64,000 nucleotides of DNA from DATJGF01 sp035495315 (GCA_035495315.1 DATJGF010000142.1:49072-113071), one strand, 5' to 3'. Shown: positions 50,814 to 59,647, numbered from the stretch's first letter. Numbers and translations: made by a program. The notes: a model not told the origin generated them from the letters alone.

Positions 50814-51176
50814 ATGATTCATCCAGAAAAAGTCGTCACTATTCACCCATACTTCAGAGTATTCCCAGGCAAGATGACGCAGGTGAAGGAACTGCTCCGT
50901 CAAATGGTCGCCCGAACCTTAACCGAGACTGCTAATCTGTATTACGACTTCACCATCAACGGTGATGTGGTGTTTTGCCGTGAAGCCTATGTCGGCGCTG
51001 AAGGGTTGCTCACGCACGTCGAAAACATACGCCCGCTCCTGGCAGAGGTCCTGAAGCTAGCAGATGTTCTTCGGCTTGAGGTGCATGGCACAAGTGCCAA
51101 CCTTGAAAAGGTCAAAGGTCCTTTGGCCACCTTGAAGCCGGAGTGGTTTGTCTTTGAATGCGGCGTGGTGCGATAA
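50814..51176 (+). CDS. Antibiotic-biosynthesis-monooxygenase-fold (dimeric alpha-beta barrel) protein
   Basis: About 120 residues. FRVFPGKMTQVKELLRQMV, TANLYYDFTINGDVVFCRE and EGLLTHVENIRPLL give the beta-alpha-beta-beta pattern of small ABM-fold proteins. Such proteins include quinol monooxygenases (YgiN) and haem-degrading enzymes, and many are uncharacterised. The ATG at 50814 matches the fold's usual start; a TTG 27 codons earlier adds a Pro-rich leader without support. It is divergent from the M20-like gene. Function unassigned. Confidence 0.65.
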   Translation: MIHPEKVVTIHPYFRVFPGKMTQVKELLRQMVARTLTETANLYYDFTINGDVVFCREAYVGAEGLLTHVENIRPLLAEVLKLADVLRLEVHGTSANLEKVKGPLATLKPEWFVFECGVVR

Positions 51177-51594
51177 GATGGAGATCCTGCGGGGGGTGAT
51201 TTGTGCGCCGCCAATCACTTCCACTTCGGCCAACTGACTTAGCACAGGCGGTAGAATTTTTGGGGCTCGCCCGGCTTGGTCAGATAGGGACTGCTCGCGT
51301 TGGGCAGCGTCGTAAAATTGCCTTGCGGAGTCGGACTACTCTGCAGTTTGAATCCACCAGTCCAGGTTAACTGCAACTGCTCGCCGATCCTGTATCATGA
51401 AACCATTCACAAACTCACTAATCACAGTTTGACGGACCGTGACCAAGGAATGTTGGCGCGCGCCGCTATTGCCAATCATCGAAAGCGGCCCTCTAGCTTC
51501 CCTGGGTCGGCGCTCGGAACGGCTCCGGCGCCTATGGCTTCACTGCCTTATTCTCCGTGACCTGGCGATCGTGATGACCTATGCTGGCTAGCCG
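51177..51594. other. Intergenic region holding a gene remnant
   Basis: 418 bases. The 5' part contains the minus-strand FYR-module remnant (51239-51394). The remainder has stop codons in all frames and no recognisable gene. A promoter for the polymer-ligase gene should lie near 51400-51590 but none was evident by eye. Confidence 0.5.
51239..51394 (-). pseudogene. C-terminal FYR-module remnant of a secreted protein
   Basis: The minus strand encodes about 51 residues, starting right after an in-frame TGA and ending at TAA (51239-51241). The peptide has LQLTWTGGFKLQSSPTPQGN, then LPNASSPYLTKPGEPQKFYRLC. This is the module that ends many verrucomicrobial surface proteins: a strand with LxWxGG(x)LQSS, the SPY turn and a final FYR. 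There is no start codon or ribosome site and no upstream domain, so it is the decayed 3' end of a lost gene. Confidence 0.7.
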
Positions 51595-53523
51595 ATGGAT
51601 CGCGATGTTTTGGATCGTTGGTGCGAGCGCGGCATTCTGAGCCTGGTGCTTGCCATTCTGATTTTTGGGCCGTTAGCACTTGGCGGGGTTCATGGACTGA
51701 CCTTTGGAATCATTCTGGGACTGAGTATTGGCGTGCTGGCGCTCTGGGGGCTCCGGCTTTGGATTAACCCTCGGACCCAACTACTCTGGCCTCCGATTTG
51801 TTGGGCCGTGATCGCCTTCTGCCTGTATGCCATCATTCGGTATCGGACGGCTGATATCGAGTATATTGCGCGCCAGGAGATAATTCAGGTTCTGCTCTAC
51901 GGGTTTTTGTTTGTGGCGATCTTGAACAATCTCCATCGGCAGGAATCGACTCAGATCATCAGCTTTACTCTTATCTTCGTTGCGATGGCGATTTCGTTTT
52001 ACGCGATCTATCAGTTCGTCACGGATTCCAATTACGTCTGGACCCTGCCAAAAAAATACCCGCATCGCGCTTCAGGCACTTACATCTCGCCTAATAATTT
52101 GGCCGGCCTGCTCGAAATCCTCCTGCCACTGGCCCTCACTTACACTATTGCAGGACGCGTCAAACCGCTCACGCGCATACTGCTCGGTTACGCAAGCCTG
52201 GTTATGCTGGGCGGACTGGCGGTGACACTCTCTCGTGGCAGTTGGTTCGCCACTGCGGGCGCGATGCTCGGCCTGTTTGGGATTTTGATATTCCAGCGCG
52301 GTTATCGCATCCCCGCGGCACTGGCCCTGATCGCATTAGTGGTGGTGACGGTTTTTATGGTGCCTCGCAGTTTTTCGCTTCAAATGCGCATCCGGCGCAT
52401 TGTCACTGAGCAGGGGACAATTGATGACAGCATGCGTTTCGAGTTGTGGCGCCCGGCGTATCGCATGTGGCAGGATTATCCCTGGTTCGGTGTGGGTCCT
52501 GGCCACTTCGATGCCCGGTTCCGCGCGTATCGCCCCGAAGGCGTCCAACGCGCCCCGGACCGGACGCACAACGATTACCTCAATACCCTGGTCGACTGGG
52601 GAGTGGTTGGCGCGGTCCTGGTAACCTCAGCCTGGGTTTTGCTGGCGATTGGAATTGCTAAATCCTGGCGATCGATCCGTCTTTCATCGGGCGACCTCGG
52701 CTCGCGTTCCGGAAGCAACAAGTTCGCTTTTGTAACCGGCGCATCCTTGGGATTAATCGCGATCCTGATCCATTCGTGGGTCGACTTCAACATGCACATC
52801 CCGGCTAATGCGATCCTTGTCGTCACGTTGATGGCCATGGTTACAGGCCACCTGCGTTTCGCCACCGAACGTTGGTGGCTCAGACCTGCGATTCCGATGA
52901 AAGTATTTCTCAGTGTGGTTCTCTTAGCAGGTATAGGCTATTTTGCGCCGCAAGCCTGGCGACAGGCGACGGAGTTTGTGTGGCTAACTCGAGCCGAACA
53001 CGCTTCCTGGTACTCCCGCCAGCAGGTAAATTTCCTGAAACAAGCGTTTGCCATTGAACCAAAGAACTCTGAAACCGCTCGCGCCATTGGTGAAGCCTTG
53101 CGCCATCAGAGCGAAGAGGGGGGCGAGCATTATCAGGGACTGGATGGAGCAAACTACCGCCAACTCGCGCAAGACGCGATGCAATGGTTCCAGGTCGGAA
53201 TGAAGCTGAATCCGTGGGATAGTCGCAATTACTCAGGTTATGGCTGGTGCCTGGATTGGCTGGACCGGCAATCTGAATCGGCACCGTACTTCAGCCGGGC
53301 CGAAGAACTCGACCCTAATAATTACTTCAACCTGAACAGAATTGGGGTTCACTATGTGCAACTGGGGGATTTTGCGGCCGCGAAGGTCTGGTTCGAGCGG
53401 TCATTCCGGCTTAATCCTGGCGAAAATCCGATTGCGCAGAATTATCTCACAATAGTCAATGCCCGAATGCTGGAGGCTGCCACCAACGAGATTCGCGCCA
53501 AATTGGATTTTTCGAGGCCATAG
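51595..53523 (+). CDS. O-antigen ligase-type (Wzy_C) membrane protein with TPR tail
   Basis: 642 residues. About ten to twelve membrane spans in residues 15-450. The Wzy_C/O-antigen ligase region includes RASGTYISPNNLAGLLEILL near 155-175 and a periplasmic loop with RFELWRPAYRMWQDYPWFGVGPGHF, then RTHNDYLNTLVDWGVVG near 320-345. The C-terminal 450-640 is soluble with TPR-like repeats (YFNLNRIGVHYVQLGDFAAA). Members ligate or polymerise glycans, or link glycans to proteins (PglL). No glycosyltransferase is adjacent, so the acceptor is unknown. Confidence 0.88.
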   Translation: MDRDVLDRWCERGILSLVLAILIFGPLALGGVHGLTFGIILGLSIGVLALWGLRLWINPRTQLLWPPICWAVIAFCLYAIIRYRTADIEYIARQEIIQVLLYGFLFVAILNNLHRQESTQIISFTLIFVAMAISFYAIYQFVTDSNYVWTLPKKYPHRASGTYISPNNLAGLLEILLPLALTYTIAGRVKPLTRILLGYASLVMLGGLAVTLSRGSWFATAGAMLGLFGILIFQRGYRIPAALALIALVVVTVFMVPRSFSLQMRIRRIVTEQGTIDDSMRFELWRPAYRMWQDYPWFGVGPGHFDARFRAYRPEGVQRAPDRTHNDYLNTLVDWGVVGAVLVTSAWVLLAIGIAKSWRSIRLSSGDLGSRSGSNKFAFVTGASLGLIAILIHSWVDFNMHIPANAILVVTLMAMVTGHLRFATERWWLRPAIPMKVFLSVVLLAGIGYFAPQAWRQATEFVWLTRAEHASWYSRQQVNFLKQAFAIEPKNSETARAIGEALRHQSEEGGEHYQGLDGANYRQLAQDAMQWFQVGMKLNPWDSRNYSGYGWCLDWLDRQSESAPYFSRAEELDPNNYFNLNRIGVHYVQLGDFAAAKVWFERSFRLNPGENPIAQNYLTIVNARMLEAATNEIRAKLDFSRP

Positions 53524-53608
53524 CCGGGAAAATAATTGGCCTAAAACTTGCAGAAAATGAGCGGTTTGAACGTGGCTTTGGCCTGACAAAAAAAATGTAC
53601 AAAACTCA

Positions 53609-53636
53609 TTGACAATACCCACTCTCCAACTAGAAT
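53609..53636 (+). promoter_or_regulatory. Sigma-70-type promoter for the FecR-like gene
   Basis: TTGACA at 53609-53614 and TAGAAT at 53631-53636 are 16 bases apart, close to consensus. The start codon is 40 bases downstream and an AGGAGC ribosome site precedes it, so this is a convincing housekeeping promoter. Confidence 0.75.
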
Positions 53637-53675
53637 TCCTTCAAACGATTGCAGCATACTGAGCAGGAGCAAACT

Positions 53676-54476
53676 ATGAAAGAAACGCGAAGCCTGATTA
53701 ACCGCATCGCCCTGTGCGCTGTTTCACTGGCGATGGTTTCCACTCTCACCGCTCAAACCATTGGCACGGCGAAGGTGATCCGTATTAAAGGCCCGGCGCG
53801 ATATACTACCGGGAACAATATTTGGCAGCCACTGGGTCTGGGCGCGGCTCTTCAGCCCGGCACAGTTGTCCAGACCAGTACGGAGAGAGGATCGTACGTC
53901 GACCTTGCTCTGGGTGATGAAAGCGTCGCTGTGGTTCAGCCGATCACTTATCGTCCTGCAATCATCTCCTCGATGGCCTCCGGCACCAGCTATCAACCCA
54001 GCGCCGACCAGAACGTAATTCGAATTTGGGAGAACTCCGCGCTTGGCATCGATAAACTGTCATCGATGCAGACCGGAGCGGAGACTGTGGGCGACACGCA
54101 ACTGGACCTGAAGGCGGGCCGCATTACCGGCAACGTGAAGAAGATGTCGGCCGCCTCGAAATATGAGATCAAGCTGCCGGTGGGCGTTGTTGGGATTCGT
54201 GGCGCGCTCTACGACATCTCTGCGGAAGGCATTGTTAAGGTTTTCGTCGGCTCGGCGGTTGCCGCTGCCGTGGATTCCAAGAGCGGCAATGTGACGACTC
54301 AGACCGTTATGGGCGGTCAGCAATATGATATGCGCAGCAATCAGGTGACCCCGATTCCTCAGGCGGAAATCTCGGCGATCACGTCCATAAGCGCCTCGAT
54401 GCTAGTAGTCTCAACCACCGCGCCGGTCATCCTGGCTTCGGACAAGACGGTTATTCCTCTCTCGATAGTCAGGTAA
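53676..54476 (+). CDS. Secreted FecR-domain protein
   Basis: About 266 residues. A signal peptide (NRIALCAVSLAMVSTLTA), then a FecR-like domain: AKVIRIKGPARY, WQPLGLGAALQPGTVVQTS and SYVDLALGDESVAVVQP. A middle segment KYEIKLPVGVVGIRGALYDI carries the FecR-typical TPxGxxGVRGT-like turn. There is no membrane span after the signal and no cytoplasmic tail, so it is not a sigma-factor regulator but a periplasmic or surface protein of the FecR fold. AGGAGC six bases before the ATG, a near-consensus promoter and a strong terminator make it a well-defined single-gene unit, probably highly expressed. Confidence 0.8.
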   Translation: MKETRSLINRIALCAVSLAMVSTLTAQTIGTAKVIRIKGPARYTTGNNIWQPLGLGAALQPGTVVQTSTERGSYVDLALGDESVAVVQPITYRPAIISSMASGTSYQPSADQNVIRIWENSALGIDKLSSMQTGAETVGDTQLDLKAGRITGNVKKMSAASKYEIKLPVGVVGIRGALYDISAEGIVKVFVGSAVAAAVDSKSGNVTTQTVMGGQQYDMRSNQVTPIPQAEISAITSISASMLVVSTTAPVILASDKTVIPLSIVR

Positions 54477-54506
54477 GCGACTAAACGCGGCTTCGCGTCG
54501 TTTTTC

Positions 54507-54545
54507 AAACCAGAGCAGCCTTGTGTTGCTCTGGTTTTCTTATTT
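54507..54545 (+). terminator. Rho-independent terminator after the FecR-like gene
   Basis: AAACCAGAGCA (54507-54517) pairs exactly with TGCTCTGGTTT (54527-54537) around a nine-base loop and runs into TTTCTTATTT. It lies 31 bases after the stop codon. Confidence 0.9.
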
Positions 54546-54650
54546 AGGTCCTCGCAAGAACCTGAAAGTAGAGAGACACTCGGACGGGTCGCCCGGTTCC
54601 GTTCTCGGTTTAATTTGTCATCCAAATGTCCGTCTGCTACAGTCTGCCTA

Positions 54651-55139
54651 ATGCGTACGGTGATCTATCCGGGAAGTTTCGATCCACTGACCAACGGGCA
54701 CTTGGATTTAATCCAACGGGCGACCAAGCTCTTCGATAGAGTCATTGTCGCGGTCGCCCTGAGCGAGAGCAAACAGCCCTTATTCAGCCTCGAGGAGCGC
54801 GCGCAAATGGTGCGACGCGCGGTGCGTGATTTGCCCCAGGTCGAAACCGATTCTTTTGAAGGATTGCTGATTGAATATGTCGAGCGACGTTCCGCCCAGG
54901 CAGTCATCCGCGGCTTACGGGCGGTTTCGGACTTTGAATTTGAATTCCAATTGGCCTTGATGAATCGTAAGTTGAACGAAAGCATCGAGACGATTTTCAT
55001 GATGCCCAAGGACACTTACACCTTTCTGAGCTCGCGGATTGTGAAGGAAATCGCAAGTCTGGGCGGTGATGTAAGCGCCTTTGTCCCGGCGCACGTGCGT
55101 ACGGCCCTTGCCGGCAAATTCGCCCCGGCGCCGGTGTAG
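54651..55139 (+). CDS. coaD: Phosphopantetheine adenylyltransferase
   Basis: 162 residues. TVIYPGSFDPLTNGHLDLI is the nucleotidyltransferase (T/H)xGH motif of CoaD; RGLRAVSDFEFEFQLALMNR near 85-105 and SSRIVKEIASLGGDV near 128-142 complete the signature. It transfers AMP from ATP to 4'-phosphopantetheine in CoA synthesis. The ATG at 54651 fits family length; an upstream start lacks support. It is 10 bases before yceD, at the head of the coaD-yceD-rpmF-plsX-fabH run, so CoA and fatty-acid initiation genes are probably co-transcribed. Confidence 0.95.
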   Translation: MRTVIYPGSFDPLTNGHLDLIQRATKLFDRVIVAVALSESKQPLFSLEERAQMVRRAVRDLPQVETDSFEGLLIEYVERRSAQAVIRGLRAVSDFEFEFQLALMNRKLNESIETIFMMPKDTYTFLSSRIVKEIASLGGDVSAFVPAHVRTALAGKFAPAPV

Positions 55140-55149
55140 CAGGAGTTTT

Positions 55150-55647
55150 ATGCCATTGGTGGTTAATTTGCGTCATTTAGACGCTCACAACGTCCAACTC
55201 CAGGGGGAGTTGCCGGTCGAAGAGCTCGACATCACCCCATATGATGAGATGATCCGTGCTTCCCGGCCTCTGAAATATGACCTGGAAGTGCAAAAGGTTG
55301 AGGATGGCCTGCTGGTGCAGGGCCGCTTGTGTTTGCCACTGCAATGCCAATGTGTGCGCTGCCTCAAGCCCTTTTCCAGGAACCTCGAACTCGGCACCTG
55401 GACTCGCCACCTGGCTTTTCAAGGCGAGGAATCTGTCCCGATTGTCAATGACTGCGTAGACTTGACGCCTTTTGCCCGGGAAGATATTCTGCTGGAGTTT
55501 CCGCAACATCCGTTGTGCAAAGCGGATTGCAGCGGACTGCCCAAATCAACTGTGGGCAAGGCGCAGCACACCAGCAATACCGGCCAGCTCGGGGCAGGGT
55601 CGTCCGCCTGGAATGAGTTAGATAAACTGAAATTTAAAAAAATTTGA
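55150..55647 (+). CDS. yceD: YceD/DUF177 family protein
   Basis: 165 residues. LPLQCQCVRCLKPFSRNLEL near 60-79 is the CxxC-type signature of YceD, and VDLTPFAREDILLEFPQHPLC near 103-124 the acidic second motif. YceD lies before rpmF in many bacteria and is linked to 23S rRNA accumulation. An AGGAG ribosome site four bases before ATG 55150 sets the start; a longer frame overlaps coaD. The C-terminal tail beyond residue 135 is less conserved. It is 12 bases before rpmF. Confidence 0.85.
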   Translation: MPLVVNLRHLDAHNVQLQGELPVEELDITPYDEMIRASRPLKYDLEVQKVEDGLLVQGRLCLPLQCQCVRCLKPFSRNLELGTWTRHLAFQGEESVPIVNDCVDLTPFAREDILLEFPQHPLCKADCSGLPKSTVGKAQHTSNTGQLGAGSSAWNELDKLKFKKI

Positions 55648-55659
55648 AAGTAAGAATTT

Positions 55660-55848
55660 ATGGGTGTCCCAAAGCGTAAACCGTCCAGGAGCCGTCAGCG
55701 CATGCGGCGCGCATACAATAGCGTCTTAAAACTTCCTCAATTGAGCACCTGCCCGCAATGTGCGGCGCCTTATGTGCCTCATCGTGTTTGCCCCGCCTGT
55801 GGCTACTACAAAGGACGCCAGGTGATTTCAGTCACGGCCGGAGCGTAA
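55660..55848 (+). CDS. rpmF: 50S ribosomal protein L32
   Basis: 62 residues. MGVPKRKPSRSRQRMRRA is the standard N-terminus. Zinc ribbon: CPQC near 32-35 and CPAC near 45-48, followed by YYKGRQVI. It is part of the large ribosomal subunit. Its place between yceD and plsX is the classic arrangement. It lies 44 bases before plsX. Confidence 0.97.
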   Translation: MGVPKRKPSRSRQRMRRAYNSVLKLPQLSTCPQCAAPYVPHRVCPACGYYKGRQVISVTAGA

Positions 55849-55892
55849 CTCACAGCAACGACGGGCTCTGACCTGCCCGCCTGTCCATCTTT

Positions 55893-56942
55893 ATGCGGAT
55901 TGCAGTGGATGTCATGGGTGGCGACCATGGTTGCGGCGTCGTCATTGAGGGAGCGATTCGCGCAGTTCACGATGATAAGAGAGTGAACGCCCTTTACCTT
56001 GTAGGACGCCGCTCCGAGATCCAATCCGCGCTTCCCAAAGGAGGCTTCCGCGATCACCGCGTCCGCGTCGTGCATGCCAGCGAAGTACTGACCATGGAAG
56101 ACAAACCGGTCGCGGCGGTGCGAAGGAAAAAAGACTGTTCGATCGTGCGAGCGATGGAACTCGTTCATGACGGGAAGGCGGACGCTGTCGTTTCCGTTGG
56201 CAATACCGGCGGGATCTTCGCCGCGGCAACCTTCAAATTGGGGCGCATTGATGGGATCGACCGTGGCGGGATTGCCGCCATCATTCCTACTCCCCATCAC
56301 TATTTTGTGCTGCTGGACTCAGGGGCGAACGTCGAATGCAAACCGATTCATCTGGCCCATTATGCCATCATGGGCAGCATTTTTTCGCGCCAGATCCTAG
56401 GATGCAAGAGCCCACGCGTCGGCATCCTTAGTGTCGGCACCGAGGACACCAAAGGCAACGAACTGACGCTCGAGGCCTTTAAACTCTGCAAGCAGCTCGA
56501 TTTGAACTTTATCGGAAATGTCGAGGGCCACGATCTTTTCAGAAACCACGTCGACGTTGTCGTTTGTGACGGGTTTGTCGGAAATATTGTGTTGAAATCG
56601 TGTGAGAGCCTGGCAATGGCAATTTTCTCGATGCTCAAAGGCGAGTTAACGGCCAACCCGCAACGTCAACTCGGCGCATTGCTGGCGCAAAATGCTTTCC
56701 GTGCAATCCGGCGCCGCATGGATCCGGAAGTTTATGGCGGGGCGCCGCTGCTGGGCTTTAACGGAACCGTCCTCAAAGCCCATGCCTCATCGCGCGAGCG
56801 AGCAATCGCCAGCGCGATTCGGGTCACGACCGAAAACCTTCAGTGTCAGGTCAATCTACTCATCGCCCAGGAGATAGCGCGCTCGGCCGAGCGACTTGGA
56901 CCGATCAACGGTTCCGGCTCCCGCGCCTCCCAGGACAAATGA
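55893..56942 (+). CDS. plsX: Phosphate acyltransferase PlsX
   Basis: 349 residues. IAVDVMGGDHG is the PlsX opening; SVGNTGGIFAAATFKLGRI near 100-118, LLDSGANVECKP near 142 and VCDGFVGNIVLKSCES near 226-241 are conserved, as is PEVYGGAPLLGFNG near 276. PlsX makes acyl-phosphate from acyl-ACP, starting phospholipid synthesis with PlsY. Normal length (about 340). It is followed 72 bases later by fabH, as in many bacteria. Confidence 0.96.
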   Translation: MRIAVDVMGGDHGCGVVIEGAIRAVHDDKRVNALYLVGRRSEIQSALPKGGFRDHRVRVVHASEVLTMEDKPVAAVRRKKDCSIVRAMELVHDGKADAVVSVGNTGGIFAAATFKLGRIDGIDRGGIAAIIPTPHHYFVLLDSGANVECKPIHLAHYAIMGSIFSRQILGCKSPRVGILSVGTEDTKGNELTLEAFKLCKQLDLNFIGNVEGHDLFRNHVDVVVCDGFVGNIVLKSCESLAMAIFSMLKGELTANPQRQLGALLAQNAFRAIRRRMDPEVYGGAPLLGFNGTVLKAHASSRERAIASAIRVTTENLQCQVNLLIAQEIARSAERLGPINGSGSRASQDK

Positions 56943-57014
56943 ATGTCCGCCAACGTCGAACCAGAATCCCAACCCTCAACCCCTAAAGGACTAGTTCCCC
57001 GGCTCCCGCCCTAA

Positions 57015-58052
57015 ATGACTTCATCGTCCAAACCGAAATTCAGAAATCCCCGCGCACGTTTCAACTTTCAAGGACGTACCTGCTCCATCGCCGGCGTCGG
57101 CTCTTATGTTCCCGCAAAGATTCTGACCAATGCGGATCTGGAAAAAATGGTCAATACGACCGACGAGTGGATTACGACCCGGACCGGGATTAAAGAAAGG
57201 CACATCGCGGCCAAAGATGAATTCACTTCCGACCTGGGCACCAAGGCGGCCCTCAAGGCAATGGCCCGCGCCGGTGTGGTCCCCGAACAGATTGATTTGA
57301 TTGTGGTTGCGACTATTACGCCCGACATGCCATTTCCTTCCACGGCGGCGTTGATTCAGCGCAAGATTGGGGCTTATCGCGCTGCTGCGTTCGACCTTGA
57401 AGCGGCTTGTTCCGGGTTTATTTATGCCTTGGAAGTTGCTCAGCAGTTCATCATGTCGCGTACCTACGATACCGTGCTGGTCATCGGAGCCGAGAAACTT
57501 TCTTCAATTGTCGACTGGGATGATCGTAATACCTGTGTCCTGTTTGGTGATGGCGCCGGTGCCGCCGTGTTGCGGAATCGCGCCAATGCGCACGGCCTGC
57601 TCACAGCAGTGATGGGAGCCGACGGCCGCAAAGCCGATTTGCTGTTCATGGCCGGGGGCGGCAGCCGCTGTCCCGCTACTGCCGAATCAGTCGCCGCTCG
57701 CATGCACTTCCTGCGTATGGAAGGAAAGGAAACTTTCAAAAACGCTGTGCAGGCGATGCAGACGGCGGCCGAAGAGGCCTTGCGCCGCTGCGAACTGGAT
57801 ATTTCCCGCATCAAACTGATTATACCGCATCAGGCCAATGTCCGGATCATCGATGCAGTCGCCGAACGGATTGGCGCCAAACCCGAACAACTTTTCATCA
57901 ACCTTCACAAGTTCGGCAACACTTCGGCGGCTTCTGTCGCCATCGCGTTGGATGAGGCGGTCCAGTCCGGACGCGTGCAGCACGGCGACCTGCTGTTGCT
58001 GATTGTTTTTGGGGCCGGATTGACCTGGGGGGCAGCCGTCATAGAGTGGTAA
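57015..58052 (+). CDS. fabH: 3-oxoacyl-ACP synthase III
   Basis: 345 residues. The catalytic triad is visible: Cys in AFDLEAACSGFIYALE near 122-137, His in IIPHQANVRIIDAVA near 271-285 and Asn in HKFGNTSAASVAIALDEA near 299-316. SVPTKILTN-type opening (VPAKILTNADLEKMVNTTDEWI) fits FabH. It condenses acetyl-CoA with malonyl-ACP to start fatty-acid elongation. The N-terminus has 15-20 extra residues (KFRNPRARFNFQGR) before the usual start, so translation might begin later, although no internal ATG is better placed. Confidence 0.95.
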   Translation: MTSSSKPKFRNPRARFNFQGRTCSIAGVGSYVPAKILTNADLEKMVNTTDEWITTRTGIKERHIAAKDEFTSDLGTKAALKAMARAGVVPEQIDLIVVATITPDMPFPSTAALIQRKIGAYRAAAFDLEAACSGFIYALEVAQQFIMSRTYDTVLVIGAEKLSSIVDWDDRNTCVLFGDGAGAAVLRNRANAHGLLTAVMGADGRKADLLFMAGGGSRCPATAESVAARMHFLRMEGKETFKNAVQAMQTAAEEALRRCELDISRIKLIIPHQANVRIIDAVAERIGAKPEQLFINLHKFGNTSAASVAIALDEAVQSGRVQHGDLLLLIVFGAGLTWGAAVIEW

Positions 58053-58059
58053 GGCCTTA

Positions 58060-58088
58060 TTGACCTGAGCGCAGGCGTATGCTAAAGT
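58060..58088 (+). promoter_or_regulatory. Possible promoter for the PilZ-like gene
   Basis: TTGACC (58060-58065) and TAAAGT (58083-58088) are 17 bases apart. The start codon is at 58100, so transcription would begin only about five bases before the ATG, a nearly leaderless message. Suggestive but unproven. Confidence 0.35.
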
Positions 58089-58099
58089 AAGCTTGTTGT

Positions 58100-58426
58100 A
58101 TGAGCGCGAGAAAAGTTGAATCGGCGGGCCCGTTGCATCAAGTCACTGTAGAAGCGCGGCAGACGCGCCTATCACTTTCGCCGGACTCGGTAATATTTCA
58201 TAAAAACGGCATCGAATTTCGCAGTGCCACGCCCTTTTCGCCATGGGCGGAAATGACCTTGACGCTGCACTCTCCCCGAGACAATGGCCGGATCCACTGT
58301 AACGGAGTGGTGATTGCCTGTACGGGCAGCAAACATACCGGCTTCCACGTTTCGATGGTATTTACCAGCCTGTCGAAACATGCCGAAGCGCGCCTTAGCG
58401 CAATGGCGTTCTCGCAGCTTGGTTGA
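58100..58426 (+). CDS. Small PilZ-like domain protein
   Basis: 108 residues. Residues 30-100 form a beta-rich pattern: GIEFRSATPFSPWAEMTLTL, then IHCNGVVIACTGSKHTGFHVSMVFTSLS, matching the barrel half of PilZ domains (GxVVxCxxxxxxGYxVGVxF). The cyclic-di-GMP motif RxxxR plus DxSxxG is absent or degenerate (no Arg pair before the barrel), so ligand binding is doubtful. It is followed by pilT, and PilZ proteins commonly assist type IV pili, so this is a reasonable partner by position. Confidence 0.6.
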   Translation: MSARKVESAGPLHQVTVEARQTRLSLSPDSVIFHKNGIEFRSATPFSPWAEMTLTLHSPRDNGRIHCNGVVIACTGSKHTGFHVSMVFTSLSKHAEARLSAMAFSQLG

Positions 58427-58429
58427 GAT

Positions 58430-58457
58430 CAATCAGGCCTCAGTCTCGGCCTGATTG
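58430..58457. other. Strong stem-loop after the PilZ-like gene
   Basis: CAATCAGGCC (58430-58439) pairs perfectly with GGCCTGATTG (58448-58457) around an eight-base loop. It begins four bases after the stop but lacks a T-tract, so it may be a processing or attenuating hairpin instead of a classical terminator. Confidence 0.55.
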
Positions 58458-58558
58458 CTCGCCCCCCGCTACTCGTTAGCCGCAACGCGCCAAATGCGTC
58501 GTGCGGTCGCCTGATTTTCATCATTGGATGTGCGTCGCTCTTTTGCTATCCTCTTCCT

Positions 58559-59647
58559 ATGGAAATGTTTCAACGCATCCTGAAAACCGCAGTTGAGGGT
58601 GGAGCATCGGACGTCCACTTGAAAATTGGAACTCCGGTTATCTTCCGAATCAACCGGCAACTGATCGCGATTGAATGCCCGTTCCCGACGGAAGAGTGGA
58701 TGAACAAAATTGTGGAGAATGTTGCCCCAGTCCACTTGAAGAAACGGCTCGAGCAGGAGCGGGAAATTGACTTCTCTTACTTTGTCCCGAGTATCGGACG
58801 TTTTCGGACCAACTTGTTCCAGCAGCGCGGGCAATGGTGCCTCGCGATGCGGTACGTCAAGACGGTGGTGCCCAGTTTCCAGGAACTGGGCTTATTGGAG
58901 CAGATCCGCAGAATCGCCGAATCACCTCGCGGGATTGTCCTGGTGGCAGGTTCAACCGGGTGCGGGAAGTCGACGACTTTGGCGGCAATGATTGAACACA
59001 TCAATGCTAACTTCAAGAAGCACATTATTACTCTTGAAGACCCAATTGAGTACGTCTTTGAAGATAACCAGTGCGTCGTTGAGCAGCGCGAAGTCGGCCT
59101 GGACACGCTCTCTTTTCATCACGCCCTTAAACACGTGCTGCGCCAGGACCCAGACATTATCATGATTGGTGAAATGCGCGACTCGATCAGCTTTACCGCC
59201 GCGATGAGCGCTGCCGACACGGGTCACCTGGTGCTTTCGACTCTCCACACCACCAACGCTGCGCAATCCGTCAACCGCATCCTGGATTTCTTCAAAGCAG
59301 ATGAGCGCGAGCAGATCCGCCGTCAATTGGCCGGCACCCTCCAGGCGGTGATCTGTCAACGCATGGTCGGGACAATCGCCAGCAGCATGACGCCTGCCTT
59401 GGAGATCATGATCAACACGCCGACGGTGAAGAAGCTGATTGAGGAAAACCGTCTTGATAAGTTGCCGGCAGCCATTGAGACCGGCAGCGATGACGGCATG
59501 ATCAATTTCAACCAGGCGCTGTTCAACCTCGTCAAGGAGGGCAAGGTCAGCGAACAGGAAGCTCTCAGCAAGGCGTCAAACCCCCAAGCGCTGGAGATGA
59601 ACTTCAAAGGTATCTTCCTGGACGAGGGCCGCAGGATACTTACCTGA
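58559..59647 (+). CDS. pilT: Type IV pilus retraction ATPase PilT/PilU
   Basis: 362 residues. An N-terminal PAS-like domain (GASDVHLKIGTPVIFRIN). Walker A is GSTGCGKSTTLAAMIEHINA near 129; the Asp box LEDPIEYVF, Walker B (DIIMIGEMRD) and His box (LSTLHTTNAAQSVNRI) follow in order. These are the GspE/PilT secretion ATPase motifs. The C-terminal AIRNLIRE-like sequence of PilT is not present as such; LFNLVKEGKVSEQEAL replaces it, so PilU or a PilT variant is possible. No other pilus genes are adjacent. It powers pilus retraction and twitching. Confidence 0.92.
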   Translation: MEMFQRILKTAVEGGASDVHLKIGTPVIFRINRQLIAIECPFPTEEWMNKIVENVAPVHLKKRLEQEREIDFSYFVPSIGRFRTNLFQQRGQWCLAMRYVKTVVPSFQELGLLEQIRRIAESPRGIVLVAGSTGCGKSTTLAAMIEHINANFKKHIITLEDPIEYVFEDNQCVVEQREVGLDTLSFHHALKHVLRQDPDIIMIGEMRDSISFTAAMSAADTGHLVLSTLHTTNAAQSVNRILDFFKADEREQIRRQLAGTLQAVICQRMVGTIASSMTPALEIMINTPTVKKLIEENRLDKLPAAIETGSDDGMINFNQALFNLVKEGKVSEQEALSKASNPQALEMNFKGIFLDEGRRILT

